The position numbers were made by a program, and so were the translations under genes. The notes under the pieces are model-generated. The model did no database searches. It was not told the DNA's origin and saw only the letters and a list, made by a program, of their open reading frames with translations. Shown here one piece after another: positions 17,407 to 25,883 of a stretch of DNA of 64,000 nt (position 1 is the stretch's first letter; each line of letters opens with the position of its first letter). The stretch comes from Actinorhabdospora filicis. GTDB lineage: Bacteria; Actinomycetota; Actinomycetes; Mycobacteriales; Micromonosporaceae. The stretch spans positions 62,001-126,000 of the forward strand of contig NZ_BSTX01000007.1 in assembly GCF_030269765.1 (NCBI RefSeq), in the 5' to 3' direction.

Positions 17407-17445
17407 ATCACGGACGTGGCTCGCGGAGCGAGGCTCGTCCGTGAT
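17407..17445. repeat. Long inverted repeat with nested hairpin over the meaB start
   Basis: ATCACGGACG at 17407-17416 pairs perfectly with 17436-17445. Inside, CTCGC at 17420-17424 pairs with 17428-17432 across the loop GGA. The GTG start of meaB (17441-17443) and its GAGG lie in the structure. Confidence 0.7.
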
Positions 17446-18355
17446 TTCTGAGCTCGTGAGCCGGGCCCGGAGCGGTGACCACCGCGCCGTGGCCCGGCTC
17501 GTCACACTGGTCGAGTCGGGTGGCCCCGGCGTCCGCGAGGTCGCCTCGGCCCTGGCTCCCTACGCGGGACACGCGCAGGTCATCGGCCTCACCGGTTCGC
17601 CCGGCGTCGGCAAGTCCACGACCACCACCGCGCTGGTGGCGGCCTACCGGCGGGAGGGGAAGAAGGTCGGGGTCCTGGCCATCGACCCGTCCTCGCCGTT
17701 CTCCGGCGGCGCGATCCTCGGCGACCGCATCCGCATGCAGGAGCACGCCACCGACCCCGGCGTCTACATCCGCTCGATGTCCTCGCGCGGCCACCTGGGC
17801 GGCCTGTCGGCCACGACCCCGCAGGCCGTGCGCGTCCTGGACGGTGTCGGCTGCGACGTGATCCTGGTGGAGACCGTCGGTGTCGGCCAGGCCGAGGTCG
17901 ACATCGCCAGCCTCGCCGACACGACGCTGGTGCTGCTGGCGCCCGGCATGGGCGACGGCATCCAGGCGGTCAAGGCCGGGATCCTGGAGATCGCCGACGT
18001 CTTCGTGATCAACAAGGCCGACCGGGACGGCGCCGACCACACCCTCCGCGACATCCGCTCCATGATGGCCCTGGTCACCCGCGAACCCAACGAGTGGCGC
18101 CAGCCGATCGTGAAGACCGTCGCGCACAAGACCGAGGGCCTGGAGGAGCTGCTGGAGGCGATCGGCAAGCACCACTCCTGGCTGGCCGAGCACGGCGAGC
18201 TTCAGCGCCGCCGCACCGCCCGCGCCTCGGCGGAGATCACCGCCATCGCGCTCGGGCTGCTGCGCGCGCGCCTGGACGTCACCGACGAGCTGGCCTCGGC
18301 GGTCGCGGCGGGCGAGATGGACCCGTACGCGGCGGCCGACCGGCTGCTGGGGTAG
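17441..18355 (+). CDS. meaB: Methylmalonyl-CoA mutase-associated G3E GTPase MeaB (ArgK family)
   Basis: 304 residues. The P-loop GSPGVGKST is at 52-60, followed by IDPSSPFSGGAILGDR, the Walker B-like VETVGVGQ and the base-recognition motif NKAD. MeaB-type chaperones guard delivery and exchange of adenosylcobalamin in acyl-CoA mutases. The client may be the isobutyryl-CoA mutase large subunit at 25.9 kb or a methylmalonyl-CoA mutase outside the window. I chose GTG 17441, with GAGG seven bases upstream. An in-frame TTG at 17399 would add 14 residues encoded by the hairpin region. Confidence 0.92.
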   Translation: MISELVSRARSGDHRAVARLVTLVESGGPGVREVASALAPYAGHAQVIGLTGSPGVGKSTTTTALVAAYRREGKKVGVLAIDPSSPFSGGAILGDRIRMQEHATDPGVYIRSMSSRGHLGGLSATTPQAVRVLDGVGCDVILVETVGVGQAEVDIASLADTTLVLLAPGMGDGIQAVKAGILEIADVFVINKADRDGADHTLRDIRSMMALVTREPNEWRQPIVKTVAHKTEGLEELLEAIGKHHSWLAEHGELQRRRTARASAEITAIALGLLRARLDVTDELASAVAAGEMDPYAAADRLLG

Positions 18356-18369
18356 CGGGAGTCGTGGGG

Positions 18370-18391
18370 AGCGCCCGGGGGACCGGGCGCT
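18370..18391. terminator. Hairpin terminator between meaB and the Uma2 gene
   Basis: AGCGCCCGG pairs with 18383-18391 across a 4-base loop GGGA. It lies between convergent gene ends at 18355 and 18396 and can serve both. Confidence 0.65.
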
Positions 18392-18395
18392 TTCG

Positions 18396-18980
18396 CTAGA
18401 CGAAGTCGGCCGTTTCCAGCGTGAACGCGAACGGTTCGGGCAGGGGTAGCGGGTCGCCGAACTTGACGGTGCGTTTCTGGGTGTAGTCGTGATCCTTGGG
18501 CAGGTCGTACAGGATCACCGTGCGTTCTTTGCGATCGATGAGCAGGTAGATGGGGATGCCCGCCTGTGCGTAGCCGCGCCGCTTGATACCGAGGTCCTCG
18601 TTACGGCCGCTCGGTGAGGTGATCTCGGCGACGAGTTCGACCTCGGTGGGTGGCGACCAGGTCTCCGGGCCGCGCAGTGTGCCCTTCGGGCTCACGGTGA
18701 GGTCGGGGATGAACCTGCCGAGTGGAGTGATCAGGCCGGTGTTGCCGCTGAGCCGGTAGACGCGTGGATGATGCTGCCGGATCTGCTCGTCGATCTCGTC
18801 ATAGTTCGACTCGTGGGCGGCTGACGGGGGCGGGTTCACGACGATCCTCTCGGTGATCAGTTCGGCCTGATAACCCGGCGGCGTCATGTCGCTGATGTCG
18901 AAGAAGGTCTTGAGGATGGTGCCCTCAGCCGGAGCGTCCTCGACGCCCTCGTCCGCTCGCGCGCGCATCTCCATAAGCAC
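18396..18980 (-). CDS. Uma2 family putative restriction endonuclease-like protein (DUF820)
   Basis: About 194 residues. The Uma2 core of the PD-(D/E)XK nuclease superfamily is visible: RFIPDLTV, then ELVAEITSPSGRNEDLGIK with the acidic, serine and lysine positions, and YAQAGIPIYLLID. Many actinomycete genomes carry dozens of Uma2 genes of unknown role. GTG 18980 has AAGGGGG about six bases upstream and reads V-L-M-E-M, so ATG 18974 is an alternative. The frame is open to 19100, but that part has no codon bias. It faces the ABC operon divergently. Confidence 0.85.
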   Translation of the reverse strand: MLMEMRARADEGVEDAPAEGTILKTFFDISDMTPPGYQAELITERIVVNPPPSAAHESNYDEIDEQIRQHHPRVYRLSGNTGLITPLGRFIPDLTVSPKGTLRGPETWSPPTEVELVAEITSPSGRNEDLGIKRRGYAQAGIPIYLLIDRKERTVILYDLPKDHDYTQKRTVKFGDPLPLPEPFAFTLETADFV

Positions 18981-19212
18981 AGTGTGCCCCCTTCCTCGGC
19001 GAACCGTCCGGGTGAAAGCGTTCCTCCCGGACCGATCGTACAGATGATCGAAAACATCGACAAATACCCCTATCTCAATACCAATCCGCCACCTCCCCAC
19101 CCCCCATCTCCAGCGCGTCTCCGTTGGCTAACGATCCGGATACACACCTCCCACTTCCCCTCCCCGCGTCGGAAGCTTGTGATCCACGTCCCACGGGGAG
19201 AGGCGGACCCGA

Positions 19213-22200
19213 GTGTCCAATGTGACCTTCCGCGGCATCAGACATCGGGCCGGCCGCTCGGCCGTGGTCTTCACACTGGCCATCGTGGCCGTCGCCGCGG
19301 CCGTCCTCGCCCCCGCCTACACGGCGGCGGCGCAGCAGTCGATGCTCACCGACGAGATGCGGGCCATGAGCACGCCGACCGCCACCGTCACCCTCTACAC
19401 CGTCGGCGACGAGACCGGCGAGGCCTACCGGGACCCCGCCGAGTTCCGCGCGGCCATCACCGCCGAACTGGCCAAGCGGCCGAAGATCGCCGAAATGCTC
19501 GGCGATCCCGTCGGCTACACCGACTTCAACAACAGCGGCCGCGCCGCCATCACCGGCGGCAGTGAGAACGCGCAGGTACTCGTCTCCTCCCGGGACGCGG
19601 TATGCGCGCACCTCACCTTCACCTCCGGCCACTGCCCCACCGGGCCCGGCGAAGTGACGATGTCGGCGCGATCGGCCAAGGCCCTCGGCTTCGTCCTCGG
19701 GCAGAGCGTCACCGTCGTCAACGGCCAGCCCGGCCACCCGTACCAGGGGAGCCTCACGCTCGTCGGGCTGCACGAGGCCACCGACCTCAAGGACCCCTAC
19801 TGGGGCCCCAACCCGTACTTCTCCTTCGGGCGCGACGAGCAGGACAAGATGATCTCCGACGCCGTCTTCGTCGCCGGCCCTGAGGTCGTCCGGGCCTTCG
19901 GCGGGCCGAAGATCCCGATCACCACCGGCCTGGAGTACCCGGTCCTGCGCGAGGTGCCGCGCCTGGCCGACGTGGAGACCATCCAGGACGCACTCGCCGA
20001 CCTCAAGACCGCCCTGCTGGCCGAGGGCCGCAACATCGACACCGTCCTGCCCGGCGTCTTCGGCGGAGTCCGCGCCGACAACGACGCCGTCGCCGCGGCC
20101 GTCCCGGTGGTCTCCATCCCGCTCATCCTGCTGTGCTGGTTCGTCCTCTTCCTCGTCGTCGCCAACCTCACCGCCGGGCGCGGACCCGAGATCGCGCTGG
20201 CGAAACTGCGCGGCTACCAGCGCGGCGGAACCGTCCGATTCGGACTCGGCGAGCCGCTATGGCTCATCGCGCTCGCCGCGCCCTTCGGGTTCCTGCTGGG
20301 CCTGGGCCTGGTCGAGGGCACCGCCTCGCTGGTGCTGGCCGGGGGCACGCACGTGCGGATCGACGCCGACGTCTTCGTCTACGCGCTCACCGCGATCGCC
20401 GGTGCGGCCGTGGCGGCCACGATCGGCGCGTGGCGGACGCTCTCGCTGGGCGTCCCGGACCTGCTGCGCCGGGTCCCGCCGCGCAAGGGCTGGCGGGTGG
20501 GCATCGTGGACGGCGTGCTGGCCGCCGTCGCCGCGATCGCCGTCTACCAGGCGGTGGAGGCCAAGCCGGGCGAGTCGCGGACGCTGGTGCTGCTGGCGCC
20601 GCCGATGCTGGCGCTGCTGGTGGGCATCGCGACGGCGCGGCTGCTGGCGATCTTCGCCAAGGGCCGGGTCGGCGCGGCCGGGACCCGGGGCCGGGCCACC
20701 GCGATGCTGACCTGGACGCAGATCGCGCGGCGACCGGCGATGCGGCAGCTGGTGGTGCTGGTGACGGTGGCGGTCTCGCTGCTGTCCTTCGCCGCGATCG
20801 CCTGGCAGATGGGCGAGCACAATCGCGAGCTGGCCGCCGAGGACGCCCTGGGCGCCGACACCGTCTACACCGTCACCACGAAGGATCCGGTGGCGCTGAT
20901 CAACGCGGTGACCTCCGTCGATCCACAAGGGACGTACGCGATGGCCGCGGCCCGTGCGCTGTCCCGCTACAACGACGCGACCTTCTCCGTGATCGGCGTG
21001 CAGTCGGACCGGCTGGCGGCGGTGGGCCGCTGGCGCGACCACGACCGGGCCGCGCTGGAGGACGTCGCGCGGCAACTGCGGCCGGGCCTGCCCGATCCGG
21101 TGCGGCTGAACGGTTCGCTGACCATCGAGGCGACCGCGAGCGGGCTGTCCAGCCAGCGGCCGATCAAGCTGGTCGCCACCGTCCTCACCGACGGGGACCG
21201 CACCATCACCGCCCGCCTCGGCGACCTGGTGGAGGGCCGCAACACCTTCACCTCGACCGTCTGCCCCGGGCCGTGCCGCCTGGTCGGGCTGGGCCTGAGC
21301 CGCTTCCCCGGCAGCTCCGACGAGATCAGCGCGACCGTCACCGTCTCCGGGATGGCCTCCGGCGACACCGATCTGAGCGCGACGCTCGGCGATCCGGCGA
21401 ACTGGCGGCGGCTGGCCGGGCTCGGCGACTCCGGCTTCCTGGTGAGCGCGGACGGAACCGGCCTGCGCATGCAGGCTCGCAGCGTCGAGACGCGCGACCT
21501 GATCGCCGAGCACGCCTCGATCCCGGCCGACCTGCCGGCGGTGATCGCCGGTGAGGCGCCCGCCGACGACAAGGCCGCGGCCGACTTCGCCTACCCGGGC
21601 CTCAACGGCGTCCCGCAGCCCTTCCACGTGACCGGTTCGGCGCGGATCCTGCCGCAGGGCGGGACGCGCGGGCTGTTCACCGACCTCGGGCTGCTCACCA
21701 CGCAGGCCACCACGCTCGGCTCGGTGTCCAACCTGTCCACAGTGGTCTACCAGGTGTGGGCCACCGCCGACGCCCCCGCCGACCTGCCCCAGCGGCTGGC
21801 GGCGGCCGGTATCGACGTCACCGGCACCGACTCGATGACCGCCTACCTCGACCGCGTCGGACGCCGCGCGCCCGCGCTGTCGCTGCGGCTGTACCTGCTC
21901 GCCGGTGGCGCGGCGGTGCTGCTGGCGGTGGGCAGCGTCCTGTTCACCGCGCAGGCGGCCTCGGCGGCGCGCGGCTACGAGGTCGCCGCCCTGCGCGTGG
22001 CCGGTGTGCCGCGCAAGGTGCTGCGCCGCAGCGTCGCCTACGAGTACGTGATCGTGGTGGGCGTGCCGCTGCTGCTCGGCGTGGCGTCCGGCGCGGTCGC
22101 CTCGAAGCTGATGATCCCGCTGATACCGCTGGTGTCGGCCGAGGGCGACAGCCTGCCGCCCGACCTGGTGTGGACCGGCCCGTGGCCGCCAGCCGCGGTC

Positions 22201-22299
22201 GCGGTGACCCTGTTCGGATTCGCCGCGGCGGTCGGCGTCGCGGTGCGCACCCTGCGCCGCGTCGGCCGCGCCTCCCGGCTGCGGGAAGGAGAGCAGTGA
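19213..22299 (+). CDS. ABC transporter permease, FtsX/MacB-like, 1028 residues
   Basis: About ten membrane segments can be counted: one near residues 18-38, a group of three or four around 295-420, three around 430-530, and three near the C-terminus including LSLRLYLLAGGAAVLLAVGSV. Two large extracytoplasmic regions lie between them. This is the layout of a fused double FtsX-type permease. The start is GTG 19213 with GGAGAGG upstream. The stop overlaps the first ATPase gene (GTGA). MacB-like systems export peptides, lipids or antibiotics or perform mechanotransmission; the substrate here is unknown. Confidence 0.9.
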   Translation: MSNVTFRGIRHRAGRSAVVFTLAIVAVAAAVLAPAYTAAAQQSMLTDEMRAMSTPTATVTLYTVGDETGEAYRDPAEFRAAITAELAKRPKIAEMLGDPVGYTDFNNSGRAAITGGSENAQVLVSSRDAVCAHLTFTSGHCPTGPGEVTMSARSAKALGFVLGQSVTVVNGQPGHPYQGSLTLVGLHEATDLKDPYWGPNPYFSFGRDEQDKMISDAVFVAGPEVVRAFGGPKIPITTGLEYPVLREVPRLADVETIQDALADLKTALLAEGRNIDTVLPGVFGGVRADNDAVAAAVPVVSIPLILLCWFVLFLVVANLTAGRGPEIALAKLRGYQRGGTVRFGLGEPLWLIALAAPFGFLLGLGLVEGTASLVLAGGTHVRIDADVFVYALTAIAGAAVAATIGAWRTLSLGVPDLLRRVPPRKGWRVGIVDGVLAAVAAIAVYQAVEAKPGESRTLVLLAPPMLALLVGIATARLLAIFAKGRVGAAGTRGRATAMLTWTQIARRPAMRQLVVLVTVAVSLLSFAAIAWQMGEHNRELAAEDALGADTVYTVTTKDPVALINAVTSVDPQGTYAMAAARALSRYNDATFSVIGVQSDRLAAVGRWRDHDRAALEDVARQLRPGLPDPVRLNGSLTIEATASGLSSQRPIKLVATVLTDGDRTITARLGDLVEGRNTFTSTVCPGPCRLVGLGLSRFPGSSDEISATVTVSGMASGDTDLSATLGDPANWRRLAGLGDSGFLVSADGTGLRMQARSVETRDLIAEHASIPADLPAVIAGEAPADDKAAADFAYPGLNGVPQPFHVTGSARILPQGGTRGLFTDLGLLTTQATTLGSVSNLSTVVYQVWATADAPADLPQRLAAAGIDVTGTDSMTAYLDRVGRRAPALSLRLYLLAGGAAVLLAVGSVLFTAQAASAARGYEVAALRVAGVPRKVLRRSVAYEYVIVVGVPLLLGVASGAVASKLMIPLIPLVSAEGDSLPPDLVWTGPWPPAAVAVTLFGFAAAVGVAVRTLRRVGRASRLREGEQ

Positions 22300-23165
22300 G
22301 CATCGCGATCGTCCGCGACCCCATCGGCGTCACCTGCCGGGGACTGGTCTACATCTACCGCCTGGACGGCTACGACGTGGTCGCGCTGTCCGGTGTGGAC
22401 CTCGACGTCGCGCCGGGGGAGTCGCTGGCGCTGGTCGGGCCGTCCGGATCGGGGAAGTCCACGCTCATGGGCCTGATGGCGGGGCTGCTGCGGCCCTCGG
22501 CCGGGCGGCTCAGCGTCGGGCCCCACGACCTGGCCAAGGCCGGGCCGATGGAGCTGCAGCGCATGCGCGCCAACGATGTCGGCGTGGTCCTCCAGGGCGC
22601 CTCGCGCAACCTGCTGCCTTACCTGGGCGCCGAGGACAACATCCGCTTCGCGCAGCGGGAGGTCCCGCGCGAGTACCGCACCGACATGCCGGCCGCGCGG
22701 GAGCTGCTGGACCTGGTGGGGCTCACCGGATCCGGCGTCGCGAGCAGCCTCCCGAAGCGGCTGTCGCCCGGTGAGCGGCAGCGCCTGGCGGTGGCCGTGG
22801 GCGCCGCCAGCGGCGCGGGCCTGCTGCTGGCCGACGAGCCGACGTCCCAATTGGACACCCACGCGCGCGACGAGGTCCTGGCCGCGCTGGAGGCGGTCCA
22901 CGCCACCGGCCGCACCGTCATCGTGGTCACCCACGACCCCGAGGTGGGCGAGCGGATGCACCGCACGGTCACCATCCGCGACGGCCGGGTGGGCGCCGAG
23001 GGCCGCCGCGGCGAGGACTACCTCATCGTCGGCCGCGACGGATCGGTGCACCTGCCGCAGGAGCTGCTGGAGCTGCACCCGCCCGGCACGCTCATGCGGG
23101 CCGAGGCCGAACCCGACGGCACCATCCGGCTCATCCCCACCATCGGCACCGGGAGCGAGACATGA
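22296..23165 (+). CDS. ABC transporter ATPase (first of two)
   Basis: 289 residues, with Walker A GPSGSGKST, a Q-loop in VVLQGASRN, Walker B LLLADEPT and the switch histidine in VVTHD. The signature reads LSPGERQRLAVA instead of LSGGQ. An unusual C-terminal extension of about 50 residues (after IRDGRVGAEG) contains LPQELLELHPPGT. GTG 22296 overlaps the permease stop by four bases and its own stop overlaps the next ATPase start, so the three are translated as a unit. Confidence 0.93.
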   Translation: MSIAIVRDPIGVTCRGLVYIYRLDGYDVVALSGVDLDVAPGESLALVGPSGSGKSTLMGLMAGLLRPSAGRLSVGPHDLAKAGPMELQRMRANDVGVVLQGASRNLLPYLGAEDNIRFAQREVPREYRTDMPAARELLDLVGLTGSGVASSLPKRLSPGERQRLAVAVGAASGAGLLLADEPTSQLDTHARDEVLAALEAVHATGRTVIVVTHDPEVGERMHRTVTIRDGRVGAEGRRGEDYLIVGRDGSVHLPQELLELHPPGTLMRAEAEPDGTIRLIPTIGTGSET

Positions 23166-23830
23166 CCACTGTGGACGCCGGGGGCGCGCTCATCGCCGAC
23201 TCCCTCACCGTCTCCGCCGGTGGGCACCACATCCTCACCGGCGTGTCGATGCTCGCCGAGCCCGGCCGCGTGCTGGCCGTCACCGGCGCGTCCGGCGCGG
23301 GCAAGACCAGTCTCCTGTGGACGCTGACCGGGCTGGTGCGCCCGGAGAGCGGGACCATCACCTACGCGGGTGAGCCGGTGGGCGACCGCGACTCGGCCGT
23401 CGCGCACGGCATCGTCCTCATCCCGCAGGACAACGGCGTGGCACCCAGCCTCACCGCCTACGAGAACGTGCTGATCCCCTTGATCGGCACCGGATGCGGG
23501 TCCGAGGAGGCCGCCGAGCGGGCCGTGGACGCGCTGGAGCGCGTCGGTCTCGCCGGGCAGGTCGAGCAGCTCGTCGAGGAGCTGTCCGGCGGGCAGCAGC
23601 AACGGGTGGCGATCGCGCGTGGCCTGGCGCAGAAGGGAAGCGTGTTGCTCGCCGATGAGATAACGTCCGAACTGGACGCCGCGAACCGGGAAAGAGTTCT
23701 GGAGCTGTTGCACGCGGAGGCCTGGCGCGGCGCGGCGGTGGTTTTCGCCACGCACGACCTGGAAGCGGCCGGTGCCTGCGATGCGCGACTGCACCTTGTG
23801 GACGGTGCCGCCGAGTACATCGGACGGTGA
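23162..23830 (+). CDS. ABC transporter ATPase (second of two)
   Basis: 222 residues with Walker A GASGAGKTS, the canonical signature LSGGQQQRVAIARGL, Walker B VLLADEITSELD and the switch histidine in FATHD. Together with the preceding non-canonical ATPase it may form a heterodimer that powers the large permease. ATG 23162 overlaps the previous stop. Rare ATA and CTT codons occur in its last third. Confidence 0.93.
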   Translation: MTTVDAGGALIADSLTVSAGGHHILTGVSMLAEPGRVLAVTGASGAGKTSLLWTLTGLVRPESGTITYAGEPVGDRDSAVAHGIVLIPQDNGVAPSLTAYENVLIPLIGTGCGSEEAAERAVDALERVGLAGQVEQLVEELSGGQQQRVAIARGLAQKGSVLLADEITSELDAANRERVLELLHAEAWRGAAVVFATHDLEAAGACDARLHLVDGAAEYIGR

Positions 23831-23965
23831 GTGTTAGCGTACGTCCCTTACCATTTCTGTCGTCTTTGCGACTGTGCGCACATGTTGACCTCAATGACCT
23901 GCGGCGTAAGGTCGGCAACGGCGGCAGTACTCACAGTTCACCCAGATCAGTGGCGGTGATCGCGG

Positions 23966-24835
23966 ATGATCAGTCCTTTGGTGCGGCGCATGCGGCTCGG
24001 CAACGAGCTGCGCGCTCTCCGGAAGAAAGCAGGGCTCACTCATGAGCAGCTCGCCCGTAAGGTCGGGCAGGCGCGCATGAAGTTCTCCCGGCTGGAGAAC
24101 GGCCGCATCCGGCCCGACGTCGGCGACATCATCAAGGTGCTGGACGCGCTCGACGTCGACGGCGGCGAGTGGAACAAGCTGGTGAACATCGCCCGCGACG
24201 CCGCCGACCAGGGCTGGTGGCACCGGATCGCCGAGCAGATGGGCATCCGGCAGGCGATGTACGCCGACCTCGAAGCGGGCGCGGCGACCATCCGCGCCTA
24301 CGAGCAGAACTTCATCCCCGGGCTGCTGCAAACCCAGGCGTACCTGGAATCCCGCGACCGCACCGCCGCGTCCCTCGCCGGATCCCAGGAGTCCAACCCG
24401 CTCGTCTGGGAGGGCCGCGCCGGCCGCCAGCGGATGCTCCAGCGCCCCGGCGGGACCACCTACGAGGTCATCATCGACGAGATCGCCCTGCGGCGGCTGT
24501 CGGTCTCCGCGCCGGTCATGGCCGAGCAGCTGGAGCACATGCTGGCCGTCCAGCGCGAATCGGACCGCATAACGATCCGCATTCTCCCCGTCGACGCGCT
24601 CGTACCCGGTTACAGCGTGCCGTGGTCGAGTTACTCGATCTTCACCTACCCCGACGCCGAAGATCCAGTGGTCGCGGCGGTGGAGATGTCGGCGGTGGAC
24701 GAACTCCTCGCCGACCCCGAACACGTGAACCCGCTCGTCGCCCACTTCGAACGTCTCCGTGAGGCCTCGCTATCTCCTATGGACAGTGAGAAGCTGCTCA
24801 GTAGCACCGCGCAGCGGTTGACTGACAGGAGGTAA
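23966..24835 (+). CDS. XRE-family regulator with DUF5753 (Scr1-like)
   Basis: 289 residues. An XRE helix-turn-helix lies at about 12-65, with LGNELRALRKKAGLTHEQLA and FSRLENGRIRPDVGDI. The C-terminal two thirds (about 95-285) match DUF5753, with IPGLLQTQAYLES and IRILPVDA. These regulators are always found in families across Streptomyces and relatives and are usually paired with a small DUF397 protein, here four bases downstream. ATG 23966 is used. A start ten codons later at MRLGNEL is possible. Confidence 0.92.
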   Translation: MISPLVRRMRLGNELRALRKKAGLTHEQLARKVGQARMKFSRLENGRIRPDVGDIIKVLDALDVDGGEWNKLVNIARDAADQGWWHRIAEQMGIRQAMYADLEAGAATIRAYEQNFIPGLLQTQAYLESRDRTAASLAGSQESNPLVWEGRAGRQRMLQRPGGTTYEVIIDEIALRRLSVSAPVMAEQLEHMLAVQRESDRITIRILPVDALVPGYSVPWSSYSIFTYPDAEDPVVAAVEMSAVDELLADPEHVNPLVAHFERLREASLSPMDSEKLLSSTAQRLTDRR

Positions 24836-24839
24836 TTCA

Positions 24840-25049
24840 GTGGGCGGCTATAGGTTCCTGACCTGGCGCAAAGCGTCCCGAAGCAGCCAGGGAAACGGCA
24901 ACTGCGTCGAGGTGGCGCGCGCCGTGGAGCAGCCGATGATCGGCGTCCGCGACTCCAAGGACCGGGGTGGGCCGGTCCTGGTGGCGACCCCCTCGAACTG
25001 GGCCGGACTGATCGACGCGATCAGTGGTGGGGACCTTCGGAGGCCGTAA
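24840..25049 (+). CDS. DUF397 small protein, partner of the XRE regulator
   Basis: 69 residues with the DUF397 features WRKASRSSQGNGNCVEVA and VRDSKDRGGPVL. The GTG start at 24840 has AGGAGG seven bases upstream, within the end of the XRE gene. DUF397/XRE pairs affect development and secondary metabolism in streptomycetes. They look like toxin-antitoxin pairs by layout but are generally treated as regulators. Confidence 0.93.
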   Translation: MGGYRFLTWRKASRSSQGNGNCVEVARAVEQPMIGVRDSKDRGGPVLVATPSNWAGLIDAISGGDLRRP

Positions 25050-25068
25050 CCACGTACTTCGGCCCCCG

Positions 25069-25105
25069 CGAAGGCGGCATCCCGACAGGCGGGGTGCCGC
25101 CTTCG
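25069..25105 (+). terminator. Hairpin terminator after the DUF397 gene
   Basis: An 11-bp perfect stem (25069-25079 with 25095-25105) lies 20 bases after the DUF397 stop. Confidence 0.7.
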
Positions 25106-25377
25106 GCATGTCCGCAGCCGACGAGCGGGGAGATGGCGGGGCGATGCCGGAGCGAAGGGCCTGAGGGCGGAGGAATAAGGGAATAGGGGCGAATGGGCGG
25201 CGCGGGGGCGGGGGTGCGGACGGGCTTGGCACGGGGTGCCGGGGGCGGGTTCGGCGGATGGCGACGTGGTGGGGTGGCGGCGGGGTGGGGCCGCGGTGAT
25301 CGGGGCGGCGGAGGGTTGGCGGTGGCGCACAGTGCCGGTGGGGGCGCGGGTGGGGTGAGCGGGCACGGGGCGGTGGC

Positions 25378-25466
25378 GGGGTGGCGCGCGTCGTGTGTGT
25401 GCCCGGGGCGGCAAGTTGGCCCCTTGCAGTCAGGGGTGCCGGGCCGGTACGACAATTCGGCTGAAT
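25378..25466. repeat. Direct repeat, copy 1 (89 nt)
   Basis: It aligns without gaps to 25611-25699 at about 82 percent identity. Conserved blocks are GGGGTGGCGCGCGTCGTGTG, GGCCCCTTGC plus TCAGGGGT, and CGACAATTCGG. It contains a CCCCT/AGGGG stem. Confidence 0.8.
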
Positions 25467-25610
25467 CGGCCTGGATCGCGCCGAGCCCTAATCACGCCCC
25501 GATCGCTCGTGCCATGCCACGGCCATTCGAGCCCGGGTGGACGCCCGGGAGTAGGCCGCTGGTTCCGTGGCCTCTGGCGTTCGCCGACGGGCCGGAGCGG
25601 GCGTGGGTTC

Positions 25611-25699
25611 GGGGTGGCGCGCGTCGTGTGTGCATCCGCGGCGGCGAGAGGGCCCCTTGCATTCAGGGGTATCAGCCGGGTGCGACAATTCGGCCGAAT
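25611..25699. repeat. Direct repeat, copy 2 (89 nt)
   Basis: Same element as copy 1, displaced by exactly 233 bases. This copy ends in a perfect palindrome ATTCGGCCGAAT (25688-25699), which has one mismatch in copy 1. Confidence 0.8.
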
Positions 25700-25883
25700 G
25701 GCGCATGAACGGCGCCCGGATCGGCCGACGCGAGCCCGTCCCACCGCCCTCGTTCCCGCGTCGTGTGCCCTTCCCCACGCGTTCACCGCCCCCACCTCCG
25801 CCTCACCGGCCACGCCCTAGCGATCGTTAAGGAACGCGACCTAGGATGGTCGGGGCAAAGCAGCCGCACCGGAAGGACCACAC

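Larger units (their letters stand above)
25050..25883. other. 834-base region without a convincing gene; contains a terminator and a duplicated element
   Basis: All six frames have open stretches but none shows the local codon bias or a recognisable motif. The first 500 bases are extremely G-rich on the plus strand. Besides the hairpin and the two 89-base repeats, listed separately, a TAGGAT -10-like box is seen at 25842-25847 before the mutase gene. Confidence 0.6.

Noticed and set aside
23966..25049. XRE/DUF397 pair as a toxin-antitoxin module
   Set aside because: The layout is similar, but known XRE-DUF5753/DUF397 pairs are regulators and no toxin fold is visible.
25193..25830. Several open frames of 60-190 codons over the repeat region
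   Set aside because: They run through G-rich noncoding DNA, differ between the two repeat copies, and show no codon bias or homology.
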